Shown one piece after another: positions 45,351 through 53,508 of a DNA stretch of 64,000 nt (position 1 is the first letter of the stretch; the number at the start of each line of letters is the position of its first letter). The notes beneath the pieces are model-generated. The model saw only the letters and a program-made list of their open reading frames with translations, was not told the origin of the DNA and did no database searches. Made by a program: the position numbers and the translations under genes. Origin of the DNA: Streptomyces alfalfae (GTDB lineage Bacteria; Actinomycetota; Actinomycetes; Streptomycetales; Streptomycetaceae); contig NZ_QEXM01000045.1 in NCBI RefSeq assembly GCF_004127445.1, forward strand, positions 1 through 64,000, written 5' to 3'.

Positions 45351-45770
45351 GTGAATCTGGAGGACCTCAGACAGCTGCGCCGGGCCCGCGACGTGATGGA
45401 CCGCGACTACGCCGAGCCCCTGGACGTCCCCGCCCTGGCCCGCGTGGCCCTGATGTCCCCCGGCCACTTCTCGCGCAGCTTCCGCGCCGCGTACGGAGAG
45501 ACCCCGTACAGCTATCTCATGACCCGGCGCGTCGAGCGGGCCAAGGCGCTGCTGCGGCGCGGCGATCTCAGCGTGACGGACGTCTGTTTCGAGGTGGGGT
45601 GTACGTCGCTCGGGTCGTTCAGCACGCGCTTCACCGAGCTGGTGGGCGAGAGCCCGAGCGCCTACCGGGCCCGGTCGCACGGGCCGGGCGAGCCGATCCC
45701 CGCGTGCGTGGCGAAGTTCCTCCTGAGACCGGTCAGGAATGGAGAAGCGAAAGCCCCGGGCCGCCCGTAG
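45351..45770 (+). CDS. AraC-type DNA-binding protein
   Basis: A 139-residue protein consisting of little more than the two AraC helix-turn-helices (LDVPALARVALMSPGHFSRS, then LSVTDVCFEVGCTSLGSFST with RFTELVGESPSAYR). The GTG start at 45351 gives VNLEDLRQLRRARDVMDRDY. There is no effector domain; the VOC protein encoded just downstream may act as the ligand-binding partner, a pairing common in Streptomyces. It is divergent from the repeat-bearing ATPase gene. Confidence 0.9.
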   Translation: MNLEDLRQLRRARDVMDRDYAEPLDVPALARVALMSPGHFSRSFRAAYGETPYSYLMTRRVERAKALLRRGDLSVTDVCFEVGCTSLGSFSTRFTELVGESPSAYRARSHGPGEPIPACVAKFLLRPVRNGEAKAPGRP

Positions 45771-45779
45771 CTTCTACGG
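45744..45779 (+). promoter_or_regulatory. Inverted repeats in front of the VOC gene
   Basis: CCGTAGCTTCTACGG (45765-45779) is a 6-3-6 palindrome ending 1 bp before the VOC ATG. An AGAAGC about 26 bp upstream (near 45743) forms a wider inverted repeat with its GCTTCT. It overlaps the end of the AraC gene and is a likely AraC-family target. Confidence 0.45.
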
Positions 45780-45780
45780 C

Positions 45781-46197
45781 ATGGACATCAAGCTCTCGCA
45801 GTGTTTCATCGCCGTCGACGACCACGACAAGGCGATCGCCTTCTACCGTGACGCCCTCGGCCTGGAGGTGCGCAACGACGTCTCGTACGAGGGGCTTCGG
45901 TGGGTGACCGTCGGTTCGCCCACGCAGCCGGGCGTGGAGATCGTGCTCGAACCGCCGGCCGCCGACCCCGCCACCTCGCCCGCCGACAGGCAGGTGATGG
46001 CGGAGCTGCTCGCCAAGGGGCTGCTGCGCGGTGTGATCTTCTCCACCGACGATGTCGACGCCACGTTCGAACGCGTCCGGGCCGCGGGCGGCGAGGTGCT
46101 CCAGGAGCCGGTCGACCAGCCCTACGGCGTCCGTGACTGCGCCTTCCGCGACCCGGCCGGCAACATGCTGCGCTTCAACCAGCCGCGCCGCGGATAA
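45781..46197 (+). CDS. VOC family protein paired with the AraC regulator
   Basis: A 138-residue glyoxalase-fold protein. It opens MDIKLSQCFIAVDDHDKAIA, then FYRDALGLEVRNDVSYEGLR and a second half VIFSTDDVDATFERVRAAGG and VRDCAFRDPAGNMLRF, the usual two beta-alpha-beta-beta-beta modules. An in-frame ATG at 45739 with GTCAGG before it would add 14 basic residues; I prefer 45781 for its family-like start. It lies 10 bp after the AraC stop. Confidence 0.9.
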   Translation: MDIKLSQCFIAVDDHDKAIAFYRDALGLEVRNDVSYEGLRWVTVGSPTQPGVEIVLEPPAADPATSPADRQVMAELLAKGLLRGVIFSTDDVDATFERVRAAGGEVLQEPVDQPYGVRDCAFRDPAGNMLRFNQPRRG

Positions 46198-46240
46198 ATC
46201 CCTTCCAGACCCGGCTGAAGCCCGTCCGGGCCGGCCCTCC

Positions 46241-46633
46241 CTAGGGCTGGGCGACCGCTTCCACCAGCCCCTGCACCTCCGTGCCGGGCGGCGCGAGGAG
46301 GAAGACGTTCTTGTCGACCCGGTGCATGCCGCAGCCGAGGCCGAGGACCACGCCGCTGCTGAAGTCCAGTACGCGCTTGGCCACTTCGGTCTCGGCTCCG
46401 GTGAGGTCGAGGAGGACCGGGATCTGCGCCATGACCGTCTCGGCCACCTCGCGGGCGTCGGAGAAGACGTTGACCCGCATCACCACGAAGCGCCGCCGCG
46501 CCTCGGTCTCCGCTTCGGGCATCGCCCGGTGCCCTGGCCACGAAGGCCACTCGTTGCGGCTGCGCAGCGGTACGACCTGGGCGAGCCCTTCCCACTGTTC
46601 ATCGGTGACGTCGTGGCGCTGACTGTTACTCAC
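46241..46633 (-). CDS. SepF-like cell division protein
   Basis: A 130-residue protein of the SepF family, FtsZ-ring associated. The C-terminal SepF core is seen: VMRVNVFSDAREVAETVMAQ, IPVLLDLTGAETEVAKRVLD, FSSGVVLGLGCGMHRVDKNV and FLLAPPGTEV. The N-terminal membrane-binding helix of true SepF is not obvious. Streptomyces have one division-cluster SepF and two SepF-like proteins (SflA, SflB); the location away from ftsZ makes this one of the latter, probably SflB. The GTG start is behind a G-rich site. Confidence 0.82.
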   Translation of the reverse strand: MSNSQRHDVTDEQWEGLAQVVPLRSRNEWPSWPGHRAMPEAETEARRRFVVMRVNVFSDAREVAETVMAQIPVLLDLTGAETEVAKRVLDFSSGVVLGLGCGMHRVDKNVFLLAPPGTEVQGLVEAVAQP

Positions 46634-46758
46634 TGACCCACCCCGTCCTGGCTCGCACGTGAAATCTGCACCGGGCAATTCTTACGCCAAGTCACCCGTT
46701 CAGCCCAACACCGACACGAACGACCCGCCGCCGAGCGGGCCGGGCGAGGCGTGCCAGG

Positions 46759-47826
46759 TCAGGCGGCCCGTGCCCGCCCGGACCCGCCGACCGGACACAG
46801 CGCCGCGTACTCCAGCGGAGCCGACGGGTCGATCGACACGTCCAGCGGCGCGGGCTCCGCCCCGGCGCGCACCAGCAGGTCGCCGACCGCCGCGATCATC
46901 GCGCCGTTGTCGGTGCAGAGCCGCGGCGGCGGCACCCGCAGCGTGACGCCGGCGGCGCGGCACCGCTCCTCGGCCAGGGAGCGTACCCGGGAGTTGGCCG
47001 CGACGCCGCCGACGACGACCAGCGTGCCCACGCCGTGCTCCCGGCAGGCCGCGACCGCCTTGCGGGTCAGCACGTCGGCAACGGCCTCCTGGAGCGCCGC
47101 CGCCCCGTCGGCCACCGGCAGCACACGCCCCGCGTGGCTCTGCGCCCAGCGTGCGGCGGCCGTCTTCAGGCCGGAGAAGGAGAAGGCGTACGCGGGGTCG
47201 CGCGCGCCGGTGAGGGGGCGCGGGAAGGCGACGGCGCGCGCGTCCCCGTCGCGTGCGGCCCGGTCGATCGCGGGGCCGCCGGGGTAGGGCAGCCCGAAGA
47301 TCCGCGCGGCCTTGTCGAAGCACTCGCCCGCGGCGTCGTCGAGGGTGTCGCCGAGGTGCGCGATCGGGTCGCGCGCGAGGTCCCGCACGAGCAGGAGGGA
47401 CGTATGGCCGCCGGAGACGATCAGGACCATGCAGGGGTCGGGCAGCGGGCCGTGTTCGAGGGTGTCGGCGGCGACGTGTCCGGCGAGGTGGTGCACGCCG
47501 TACAGCGGCACGCCGAGCGCGTACGCGAGGCTCTTGGCCCCGGCGAGGCCGACCTGGAGGGCTCCGGAGAGGCCGGGGCCCGTGGTGACCGCGACGGCTC
47601 CGATGTCGGACATCCGCAGGCCCGCATCGTCCAGGGCGCGGCGCACCACGGGGGTGAGCGCGTGGACGTGGGCGCGGGCGGCGATCTCCGGGACGACGCC
47701 GCCGTAACGGGCGTGCTCGTCCATGCTGGAGGCGACGGCGTGGCCGAGGAGGCGTCCCTCGCGGACGAGGCCCGCGCCCGTCTCGTCGCAGGACGACTCG
47801 ATGCCGAGCACCACGGGGGATTTCAC
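46759..47826 (-). CDS. TsaD/Kae1/Qri7 paralogue (t6A synthase family)
   Basis: A 355-residue ASKHA-fold protein related to TsaD, which attaches threonylcarbamoyl to A37 of ANN-decoding tRNAs. It starts VKSPVVLGIESSCDETGAGL and keeps the iron ligands in HHLAGH (H113, H117), GGHTSLLLV, LDDAAGECFDKAARIFGLPY, FSFSGLKTAAARW and LCTDNGAMIAA. The housekeeping tsaD of Streptomyces normally lies with tsaB/rimI near ribosomal genes, so this copy, next to cobalamin genes, is probably a second paralogue. The GTG start at 47826 gives the family N-terminus. Confidence 0.9.
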   Translation of the reverse strand: MKSPVVLGIESSCDETGAGLVREGRLLGHAVASSMDEHARYGGVVPEIAARAHVHALTPVVRRALDDAGLRMSDIGAVAVTTGPGLSGALQVGLAGAKSLAYALGVPLYGVHHLAGHVAADTLEHGPLPDPCMVLIVSGGHTSLLLVRDLARDPIAHLGDTLDDAAGECFDKAARIFGLPYPGGPAIDRAARDGDARAVAFPRPLTGARDPAYAFSFSGLKTAAARWAQSHAGRVLPVADGAAALQEAVADVLTRKAVAACREHGVGTLVVVGGVAANSRVRSLAEERCRAAGVTLRVPPPRLCTDNGAMIAAVGDLLVRAGAEPAPLDVSIDPSAPLEYAALCPVGGSGRARAA

Positions 47827-47882
47827 AGCGCGGGGGCCCTTCCGACCGGGCGCCGCCGGGCGCGAACGCCCCGCACGGCTTG

Positions 47883-47899
47883 TTGCAAGTAATGTGCAA
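47883..47899. promoter_or_regulatory. Fur-family (Nur-like) box between tsaD paralogue and cobL
   Basis: TTGCAAGTAATGTGCAA has the form TTGCAA-N5-GTGCAA, close to the nickel regulator Nur box I recall (tTGCaa-N5-ttGCAA). It is 57 bp upstream of the tsaD paralogue start and 74 bp upstream of cobL, in the divergent promoter gap. Confidence 0.5.
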
Positions 47900-47972
47900 T
47901 AAGGGTACGCCTCCTGGTCAGCAGTAGAGTGCGGGGCGCGCAGTCCCCTTCCCGAACCCCGAGGTATCCGAG

Positions 47973-49250
47973 TTGAGCCCCGCACCTCCCGCCTCCCCCG
48001 AAGGCATACCGGCCGTCACCGTCGTCGGGATCGGGGCCGACGGCTGGGACGGCCTCGCCGCGGCGTCGCGCGCGGCCCTGTCCGGCGCCGAGGTCCTGAT
48101 CGGCGGCCCGCGCCAGCTCGACCTGCTGCCTGCCGCCCACTGCCCCGGCGAACGCGTCGCCTGGCCCACGCCGCTGCGCCCCGCCGTGCCCGCCCTGCTC
48201 GCCGCCCACGCGGGACGCCGGATCGCCGTCCTGGCCAGCGGCGACCCCATGTTCTACGGCATCGGCCGCGCCCTGACCGAGGAACTGGGCCCCGGGGCCC
48301 TGCGCGTCCTGCCCCACCCCTCCTCCGTCTCCCTCGCCTGCGCGCGCCTCGGCTGGCCGGTCGAGGACACGGAGGTCGTGACGCTGGTGGGCCGCCCGGC
48401 CGCGCGACTGGCCGCCGCGCTGCACGAAGGCCGCTGCCTGCTCGTCCTGAGCGCGGACGCCGGGACCCCGGCGGAGGTCGCCGCCCTGCTGCGCGACCGC
48501 GGCTTCGGCCCGAGCAGGCTGCGCGTCCTGGAACAGCTGGGCTCCGAGCACGAGACGTCGTACGAGGACACGGCCGACGCCTGGCCCCACCCGCCCGGCG
48601 CCCCGCTGAACGTCCTGGCGGTCGAGTGCCACCGAAGCCCGGCGGCCTTGCGGCTCGGCGCCGTGCCGGGGCTGCCCGACGCGGCGTACGAGAGCGACGG
48701 CCAGCTCACGAAGCGGTACGTGCGCGCCGCCACCCTCGCGGCCCTCGCGCCCGCCCCCGGCGAACTCCTGTGGGACGTGGGCGGCGGCGCCGGGTCGATC
48801 GCGGTGGAGTGGATGCGGGCGCACCCCTCCTGCCGCGCGGTCACGGTCGAGAAGAACGCCGTGCGCGCCGAGCGGATCGGACGCAACGCCGAGCGGCTCG
48901 GCGTCCCGGGTCTGCGGGTCGTCACCGGCGCGGCCCCCGCGGCCCTGGCCGGACTCCCGGCGCCCGACGCCGTGTTCATCGGCGGCGGCCTCACCGCACC
49001 GGGCCTGCTCGACGCCTGCTGGGCGGCGCTGCCGGCCGGCGGACGCCTCGTCGCCAACACCGTCACGCTGGAGTCGGAGGCGCTGCTCGCCGAGCGCTGC
49101 CGGCGGCACGGCGGCGAGTTGGTGCGGCTCGCCGTCGCGCAGGCCGTCCCCGTCGGCGGCTTCACCGGGTGGCGCCAGGCCATGCCGGTCACCCAGTGGT
49201 CCGTCACCAAGCCCGGAGAGTCCGGGGAGTCTGGAGAACAACAACGATGA
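47973..49250 (+). CDS. cobL: Precorrin-6Y C5,15-methyltransferase (decarboxylating)
   Basis: A 425-residue fusion of CbiE and CbiT. Residues about 14-215 are the tetrapyrrole methylase (VTVVGIGADGWDGL, VLASGDPMFYGIGRALTEEL). Residues about 225-410 are the SAM methyltransferase that also decarboxylates (TKRYVRAATLAALAP, LWDVGGGAGSIAVEWMRAHP, AVFIGGGLTAPGLLDACW). It makes precorrin-8X from precorrin-6B/6Y. The TTG start is the one that fits a CGAGG site. It overlaps cobM by ATGA. Confidence 0.95.
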   Translation: MSPAPPASPEGIPAVTVVGIGADGWDGLAAASRAALSGAEVLIGGPRQLDLLPAAHCPGERVAWPTPLRPAVPALLAAHAGRRIAVLASGDPMFYGIGRALTEELGPGALRVLPHPSSVSLACARLGWPVEDTEVVTLVGRPAARLAAALHEGRCLLVLSADAGTPAEVAALLRDRGFGPSRLRVLEQLGSEHETSYEDTADAWPHPPGAPLNVLAVECHRSPAALRLGAVPGLPDAAYESDGQLTKRYVRAATLAALAPAPGELLWDVGGGAGSIAVEWMRAHPSCRAVTVEKNAVRAERIGRNAERLGVPGLRVVTGAAPAALAGLPAPDAVFIGGGLTAPGLLDACWAALPAGGRLVANTVTLESEALLAERCRRHGGELVRLAVAQAVPVGGFTGWRQAMPVTQWSVTKPGESGESGEQQR

Positions 49251-49996
49251 CCGTGTACTTCATCGGCGCGGGCCCCGGCGCCGCCGACCTGATCACGGTG
49301 CGCGGCGCCCGGACGCTCGCGGCCTGCCGGGTCTGCCTGTACGCGGGCAGCCTCGTGCCGCGCGAACTCCTCGCCGAGTGCCCCGAGGGCGCCCGCCTGG
49401 TGGACACCGCGCAGCTCGACCTGGACCAGATCACCGCCGAACTGGTGCGCGCGCACGAGGCGGGTCTCGACGTGGCGCGGCTGCACTCGGGCGACCCCTC
49501 CGTGTTCAGCGCGGTCGCCGAGCAGATGCGGCGCCTCGACGCGGCGGGCGTGCCGTACGAGGTGGTGCCCGGCGTCCCCGCGTTCGCCGCGGCGGCGGCG
49601 GCGCTCAAGCGGGAGCTGACGGTGCCGACCGTCGGCCAGACGGTGATCCTCACGCGCGTCGCCCAGCGCGCCACGGCCATGCCGGAGGGCGAGGACCTGG
49701 CCACGCTGGGCCGCAGTGGCGCGCTGCTGGTGCTGCACCTCGCCGCGGGCTACGTGGACCGTGTCGTCGAGGAACTCCTGCCCCACTACGGCGCAAAGTG
49801 CCCGGCGGCGGTGGTCGCCCTGGCCAGCCGCCCCGACGAAGTGATCCTCCGGGGCACGCTGGCGGACATCGCGGACCAGGTGAAGGCGGCGGGCATCGTC
49901 CGGACGGCGGTCATCATGGTGGGCCGCACGTTGGGCGCCTCGCAGTTCCGTGACAGCCATCTGTACTCGGCGGAGCGCGAGCGGCACGTCTGCTAG
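49247..49996 (+). CDS. cobM: Precorrin-4 C11-methyltransferase
   Basis: A 249-residue tetrapyrrole methylase of the corrin pathway, adding a methyl at C11 from SAM. Blocks: VYFIGAGPGAADLITVRGAR, VARLHSGDPSVFSAVAEQMR, PGVPAFAAAAAALKRELTVP and VILTRVAQRATAMP. It is translationally coupled to cobL by a 4-bp overlap, with GGAG upstream. Its 3' end overlaps the converging cbiD gene by 4 bp. Confidence 0.95.
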   Translation: MTVYFIGAGPGAADLITVRGARTLAACRVCLYAGSLVPRELLAECPEGARLVDTAQLDLDQITAELVRAHEAGLDVARLHSGDPSVFSAVAEQMRRLDAAGVPYEVVPGVPAFAAAAAALKRELTVPTVGQTVILTRVAQRATAMPEGEDLATLGRSGALLVLHLAAGYVDRVVEELLPHYGAKCPAAVVALASRPDEVILRGTLADIADQVKAAGIVRTAVIMVGRTLGASQFRDSHLYSAERERHVC

Positions 49997-51108
49997 GCGG
50001 GGCTGCTCCGGCCCACCACCGTGCCCGCCCTGTCGATGCAGATGACGTCCACCGTGACCGGGGCGCCGCGGAGGACGCGCAGGGCCTCGTCGCGGGCCTT
50101 GGCCGCCACCAGGTCGCCCAGGGGGATGGCCGCCGCCTCGCAGAGGCGCAGGGCCTCCAGGCCCGTGTTGGCCGCCGCCACCTGAGCGGCCAGGGGCTTC
50201 GACGCCCCGCCGCGCAGCGCCAGTTCCGCGAGGAAGCCCTTGTCCACCTGGGAGCGGGCCGAGTGGAGGTCCAGGTGGCCCGCCGCCAGTTTGGAGAGTT
50301 TGGCGAAGCCGCCGCAGATGGTGAGGCGGTCGACGGGGTGGCGGCGCACGTACTTCAGGACCGCGCCCGCGAAGTCGCCCATGTCCAGGAGCGCGTCCTC
50401 CGGCAGGCCGTGTTCCCGCACGACCGTCTTCTCCGAGGTCGAACCGGTGCAGCCCGCCACGTGCGTGCGCCCGGCCGCCCGTGCCACGTCGACGCCGCGC
50501 CGGATGGAGTCGATCCACGCCGAGCAGGAGTACGGCACGACGACGCCGGTCGTGCCGAGGATCGACAGGCCGCCGAGGATGCCGAGCCGGGGGTTCCACG
50601 TGGAGCGGGCGATCTCCTCGCCGTGGTCGACGGAGATGGTGATCTCCACGTCCGGTTCCGTGCCCGCGCTCCGCGCCACCAGCGCCACGTGGTCCCGCAT
50701 CAGCTGCCGCGGCACCGGGTTGATCGCCGGTTCGCCCACGTCCAGGGGCAGGCCGGGGCGGGTGACCGTGCCGACGCCGGGGCCCGCCCTGAACACCACG
50801 CCCGAGCCGGGCGGCAGCCTCCGTACCGTCGACCGCACCAGCGCCCCGTGCGTGACGTCCGGGTCGTCGCCCGCGTCCTTGACGACGCCCGCCATGGCGA
50901 ACGCGTCGCCGCGCTCCTCCGCGGCGAGCGCGAAGGCGGGCGTCTGGCCCTTGGGCAGCGTGATGGTCACCGGGTCGGGGAAGTCGCCGGTCAGGAGCGC
51001 CGTGTACGCGGCCGTGGTGGCCGCCGTCGCACAGGCGCCGGTCGTCCAGCCGGACCGCAGACCGGTGTGCTTGAGTTGGGCGCTGCGACCGCCCTCTGCC
51101 TCACTCAT
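49993..51108 (-). CDS. cbiD: Cobalt-precorrin-5B C1-methyltransferase
   Basis: A 371-residue enzyme methylating C1 and driving ring contraction chemistry. Blocks: GLRSGWTTGACATAATTAAY near the start, KDAGDDPDVTHGA, INPVPRQLM, LSILGTTGVVVPYS and VAGCTGSTSEKT. Aerobic cobalamin pathways usually use CobF for C1 methylation; many actinobacteria carry CbiD instead, as here. It starts only 17 bp from the divergent cobK start, so promoters must overlap coding sequence. Confidence 0.93.
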   Translation of the reverse strand: MSEAEGGRSAQLKHTGLRSGWTTGACATAATTAAYTALLTGDFPDPVTITLPKGQTPAFALAAEERGDAFAMAGVVKDAGDDPDVTHGALVRSTVRRLPPGSGVVFRAGPGVGTVTRPGLPLDVGEPAINPVPRQLMRDHVALVARSAGTEPDVEITISVDHGEEIARSTWNPRLGILGGLSILGTTGVVVPYSCSAWIDSIRRGVDVARAAGRTHVAGCTGSTSEKTVVREHGLPEDALLDMGDFAGAVLKYVRRHPVDRLTICGGFAKLSKLAAGHLDLHSARSQVDKGFLAELALRGGASKPLAAQVAAANTGLEALRLCEAAAIPLGDLVAAKARDEALRVLRGAPVTVDVICIDRAGTVVGRSSPA

Positions 51109-51125
51109 GAAGGAAACCGGACTCC

Positions 51126-51878
51126 GTGCACGTATTGATCCTTGGGGGAACGACTGAGGGACGCCGTCTCGCCGAGCTGCTGGTGAGCGCGGCGGGGACG
51201 CGGGTGACCAGCTCCCTCGCGGGGCGCGTCGCGGCGCCCCGGCTGCCGCCCGGCGAGGTCCGCGTCGGCGGCTTCGGCGGGGCCGAGGGGCTCGCGGCAT
51301 GGCTGCGCGAGCACCGCGTGGACGCGCTCATCGACGCCACCCATCCTTTCGCGGGGACGATCTCGTTCAACGCGGCGGCGGCCGCCGCCTCGGCCCATGT
51401 TCCCCTGCTCGCTCTGCGCAGGCCCGGCTGGGTGGCGTCCCCGGGCGACGACTGGCACCCGGTCGGCTCCCTGGAGCAGGCGGCACGCGTCCTGCCCGCG
51501 CTGGGCGAGCGGGTCTTCCTGACCACCGGGCGCATGGGGCTCGCCGCCTTCGCCGGGGATCCGGATCTCGACCGCCTCTGGTTCCTCGTGCGGTCCGTGG
51601 ACGCGCCGGAGCCGCCGTGCCCCGCCCGTATGGAGGTGCTCCTGGAGCGGGGCCCGTTCACGCTCGACGGGGAGCGCGGGCTGCTGCGCCGCCACCGGAT
51701 CGACGTCGTCGTGACGAAGGACAGCGGCGGCGCGGCGACCGCCCCGAAGCTGGCCGCCGCGCGCGAGGCGGGGATTCCCGTGGTGGTCGTGGAGCGCCCC
51801 CCGGCGCCGGAGGGCGTACCGGTGGCGTCCACGCCCGAGGAGGCGGCGGCCTGGGTGGGCACCGACCTCGCCCCGTGA
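51126..51878 (+). CDS. cobK: Precorrin-6A reductase
   Basis: A 250-residue NADPH enzyme reducing precorrin-6A (CobK/CbiJ). Blocks: HVLILGGTTEGRRLAELLVS at the N-terminus, VDALIDATHPFAGTISFNAA, RPGWVASPGDDWHPVGSLEQ, VFLTTGRMGLAAFA and VVVTKDSGGAATAPKLAAAR. The GTG start sits just past the cbiD start on the other strand with AAGGA about 10 bp upstream. A dispersed repeat begins at its stop codon. Confidence 0.94.
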   Translation: MHVLILGGTTEGRRLAELLVSAAGTRVTSSLAGRVAAPRLPPGEVRVGGFGGAEGLAAWLREHRVDALIDATHPFAGTISFNAAAAAASAHVPLLALRRPGWVASPGDDWHPVGSLEQAARVLPALGERVFLTTGRMGLAAFAGDPDLDRLWFLVRSVDAPEPPCPARMEVLLERGPFTLDGERGLLRRHRIDVVVTKDSGGAATAPKLAAAREAGIPVVVVERPPAPEGVPVASTPEEAAAWVGTDLAP

Positions 51879-51930
51879 GGGGCGCGGGGAACCGCGCGAC
51901 GAGCCGCGGAGCGCCCGCGGGCACACAGGG
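51877..51930. repeat. Dispersed extragenic repeat, copy 3
   Basis: GAGGGGCGCGGGGAACCGCG followed by CGACGAGCC begins at the cobK stop and fills the gap to the converging cobIJ end. It is the same element as at 16306 and 25893. Confidence 0.65.
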
Positions 51931-51936
51931 GACCCC

Positions 51937-53508
51937 TTAGTCCCCGCCCCCGGCTTCGGGGTACCTCCGCGGCGTCCAGACGATCTGGTCTCCCCCGGCC
52001 CGCCGCACCCACCGCGTCTGGGACGACCCCACGATGAGCAGCGTGCGCATGTCGACCTCGGCCGGGTCGAGATCCCCGAGCCGCACCACCCGCACGCTCT
52101 CCTCGGGGCCGCCGACGTCCCGTCCGAGGACGACCGGCGTGTCCGGCGCCCGGTGTTCGAGCAGCAGCTCCCGCGCCTTGCCCACCTGCCAGGTCCGGCT
52201 GCGCGAGCCGGGGTTGTAGAGGGCGAGGACCAGGTCCGCCGCGGCGGCCGAGGCCAGGCGGGAGGCGATGACCTCCCAGGGCTTGAGGCGGTCGGAGAGC
52301 GAGATGGTGGCGTAGTCGTGGCCGAGGGGGGCGCCCGCGCGGGCGGCGGCCGCGTTGGCGGCGGTCACCCCCGGCAGCACCCGTACCGGAAGGTCCGCGT
52401 ACGCGTCCTGCGAGGCGGCCTCCAGGACGGCCGTGGCCATCGCGAAGACGCCCGGGTCACCGCCGGAGACGACGGCCACGCGCCGCCCGCGCCGCGCGAG
52501 GTCGAGGGCGAACTCGGCGCGCTCGGACTCCACACGGTTGTCGGAGCCGTGCCGCCGCTGGCCCGGACGGTGCGGCACGCGGTCCACGTACGTGGTGTAG
52601 CCGACCAGGTCGTCGGCGGCGGCGAGCGCGCCGCGCGTCTCGGGGGTCAGCCAGAGCGGTCCCGCGGGGCCCGTGCCGACCACGACGACCTCGCCGCGGG
52701 TCTCGGGGGCCGGCTCCGGCGCGGGGCCGCCGGTGAGCGGGGCCACGCGGCTGGGGAGCACGGCCACGGAGAAGTACGGCACCGACTCCGGGTCCACCTC
52801 GGCGAGGCGTCCCGTGCGCTCGCCCTCCATGGTGGCGCGCTCCACGTAACGGGCCTCGTCCAGGCGGCCCGCGCGCTCCAGGGCGTCGCGCACCTTGCCG
52901 AAGGTGCGGCCGAGCTTCATCACGACCGCCGAGTCCGTCGCCGCGAGGCGCGCCGCCAGTTCCTCCTCGGGGAGGGTGCCGGGCAGGACCGTGAGGACCT
53001 CCTCGGCTTCGACGAGGGGTTCGCCGAGCCGGGCCGCCGCCGCGCTGACCGAGGTGACGCCGGGGATGACCTCGGTGTCGTAGCGGTGGGCGAGGCGCTT
53101 GTGCATGTGCTGGTAGGAGCCGTAGAAGAGCGGGTCGCCCTCGGCGAGGACGGCGACCGTGCGCCCGGCGTCCAGATGCGCGGCGAGGCGGCCCGCGGCC
53201 TCCTCGTAGAACTCGTCGAGGGCGCCGCGGTAGCCGCCGGGGTGGTCGGTGGTCTCCGTGGTGACGGGGTAGACCAGCGGCTCCTCGATGTGGTCGTCCC
53301 GCAGGTGCTTCGCCGCGATGGAGCGGGCGATGGAACGGCCGTGCCGAGCGGAGTGGTACGCGACGACGTCGGCGGCGGCGATGACCTCGACGGCCCGCAC
53401 GGTCATCAGGGAGGGGTCGCCGGGGCCGAGCCCGACCCCGTACAGCTTCCCCGGCGCGATCCCGAGGGCCCCCTGAGCGGTGGTCCCCTGCGTGGTCTCG
53501 GTGTTCAC
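51937..53508 (-). CDS. cobIJ: Precorrin-2 C20-/precorrin-3B C17-methyltransferase fusion
   Basis: A 523-residue fusion of two tetrapyrrole methylases. CobI is about 17-255 (LYGVGLGPGDPSLMTVRAVE, VAVLAEGDPLFYGSYQHMHK, IPGVTSVSAAAARLGEPLVE). CobJ is about 285-510 (GEVVVVGTGPAGPLWLTPET, DDLVGYTTYVDRVP, VAVVSGGDPGVFAMATAVLE, PGVTAANAAAARAGAPLGHD). The Ala/Pro/Glu-rich linker TGGPAPEPAPETR joins them. Such CobIJ fusions are usual in actinobacteria. The GTG start overlaps the cobH stop (GTGA). Last of the leftward cobGH-IJ run. Confidence 0.95.
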   Translation of the reverse strand: MNTETTQGTTAQGALGIAPGKLYGVGLGPGDPSLMTVRAVEVIAAADVVAYHSARHGRSIARSIAAKHLRDDHIEEPLVYPVTTETTDHPGGYRGALDEFYEEAAGRLAAHLDAGRTVAVLAEGDPLFYGSYQHMHKRLAHRYDTEVIPGVTSVSAAAARLGEPLVEAEEVLTVLPGTLPEEELAARLAATDSAVVMKLGRTFGKVRDALERAGRLDEARYVERATMEGERTGRLAEVDPESVPYFSVAVLPSRVAPLTGGPAPEPAPETRGEVVVVGTGPAGPLWLTPETRGALAAADDLVGYTTYVDRVPHRPGQRRHGSDNRVESERAEFALDLARRGRRVAVVSGGDPGVFAMATAVLEAASQDAYADLPVRVLPGVTAANAAAARAGAPLGHDYATISLSDRLKPWEVIASRLASAAAADLVLALYNPGSRSRTWQVGKARELLLEHRAPDTPVVLGRDVGGPEESVRVVRLGDLDPAEVDMRTLLIVGSSQTRWVRRAGGDQIVWTPRRYPEAGGGD

